A DNA stretch of 5,645 nt, from NCBI GenBank assembly GCA_021160705.1, contig JAGHBZ010000061.1:1-5645 (forward strand), in the 5' to 3' direction. The first letter of the stretch is position 1. The number at the start of each line of letters is the position of its first letter. Shown here in pieces: positions 5,485-5,645 of the stretch. This DNA comes from Candidatus Sumerlaeota bacterium (lineage in GTDB: Bacteria; Sumerlaeota; Sumerlaeia; MWCT01; JAGHBZ01). The position numbers and the translations under genes were made by a program. Under the pieces are notes generated by a model. That model was given only the letters and a program-made list of their open reading frames with translations. It was not told the DNA's origin and did no database searches.

Positions 5485-5645
5485 AAATGTGAAGATGAGA
5501 GCTGAGCTTCACAGGTTAACTCCTATCTCCTGGTTTCCTGGCTTCCTAATAGAAAAAGAATTTTAATTAGGAATCCAGGAGACCAGGATGACTCTTAAAT
5601 AGTGAGATTTTTGGCTTTAATCAGAAAGGGAAATTAATACTACAA
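5485..5645 (-). repeat. Right copy of composite inverted repeat, with structured core
   Basis: This is the reverse complement of 139-299, aligned without gaps. The core 5485-5588 differs from its partner at only 3 of 104 positions. The long hairpin is at 5528-5588 with its loop at 5551-5565, and the small hairpin is at 5488-5513. The outer part 5589-5645 matches at about 70 percent and is cut by the window end, so the repeat probably continues. Its inner edge is sharp: the base at 5484 no longer matches. Confidence 0.85.
5528..5588 (-). repeat. 23-bp stem hairpin in the right repeat core
   Basis: This is the counterpart of the left hairpin. The arms are 5528-5550 and 5566-5588. All 46 arm positions are identical to the left copy, including the two imperfect pairs; the only differences between copies are in the 15-nt loop (5551-5565). 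In plus-strand reading one imperfect pair is a G-U wobble, so the RNA stem is slightly better in this direction. Confidence 0.75.

Overview
The window is a stretch of bacterial chromosome of moderate G+C. It holds three full-length membrane-protein genes: an MFS transporter on the minus strand, then a concentrative nucleoside transporter (CNT/NupC family) and an RDD-domain protein on the plus strand. No gene gives a firm species. The divergent CNT subtype, the MFS subtype and the abundant 9-bp intergenic repeats suggest an uncultured, repeat-rich environmental lineage. A Poribacteria- or Planctomycetes-like genome is only a guess.

Layout. Positions 1-744 carry no convincing gene but are dense in repeats: a degenerate 9-bp tandem array (1-64), a short element of a different 9-bp repeat (74-118), a structured repeat with a long hairpin (139-299), and a second copy of the first array (353-416). 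The MFS gene (745-2265, minus) and the CNT gene (2437-3744, plus) diverge from a 171-bp intergenic region. That region contains a dyad overlapping a TATAAT box and a strong Shine-Dalgarno site that serves an out-of-frame upstream ORF rather than the CNT start. The RDD gene (3879-5039) follows the CNT gene after 134 bp and could be co-transcribed or have its own weak promoter. Positions 5040-5645 are again gene-free: about 295 bp of unassigned spacer, then a third 9-bp array (5335-5437, inverted) and an inverted copy of the structured repeat (5485-5645).

The most notable signal is this repeat architecture. The left block (139-416) and right block (5335-5645) are inverted relative to each other, so the gene cassette is bracketed by composite inverted repeats. 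The core (196-299 against 5485-5588) matches at 101 of 104 positions without a gap, and all three differences fall in the loop of a 23-bp hairpin. The 9-bp arrays keep the same internal order of two unit types in all three copies. Whether this is a mobile cassette or two members of a dispersed intergenic repeat family cannot be decided from one window.

Functionally, the CNT gene suggests nucleoside or nucleobase uptake, but its substrate-binding loop departs from the classical motif. The MFS substrate and the RDD role are unknown, and nothing in the sequence proves that the three proteins share a pathway.
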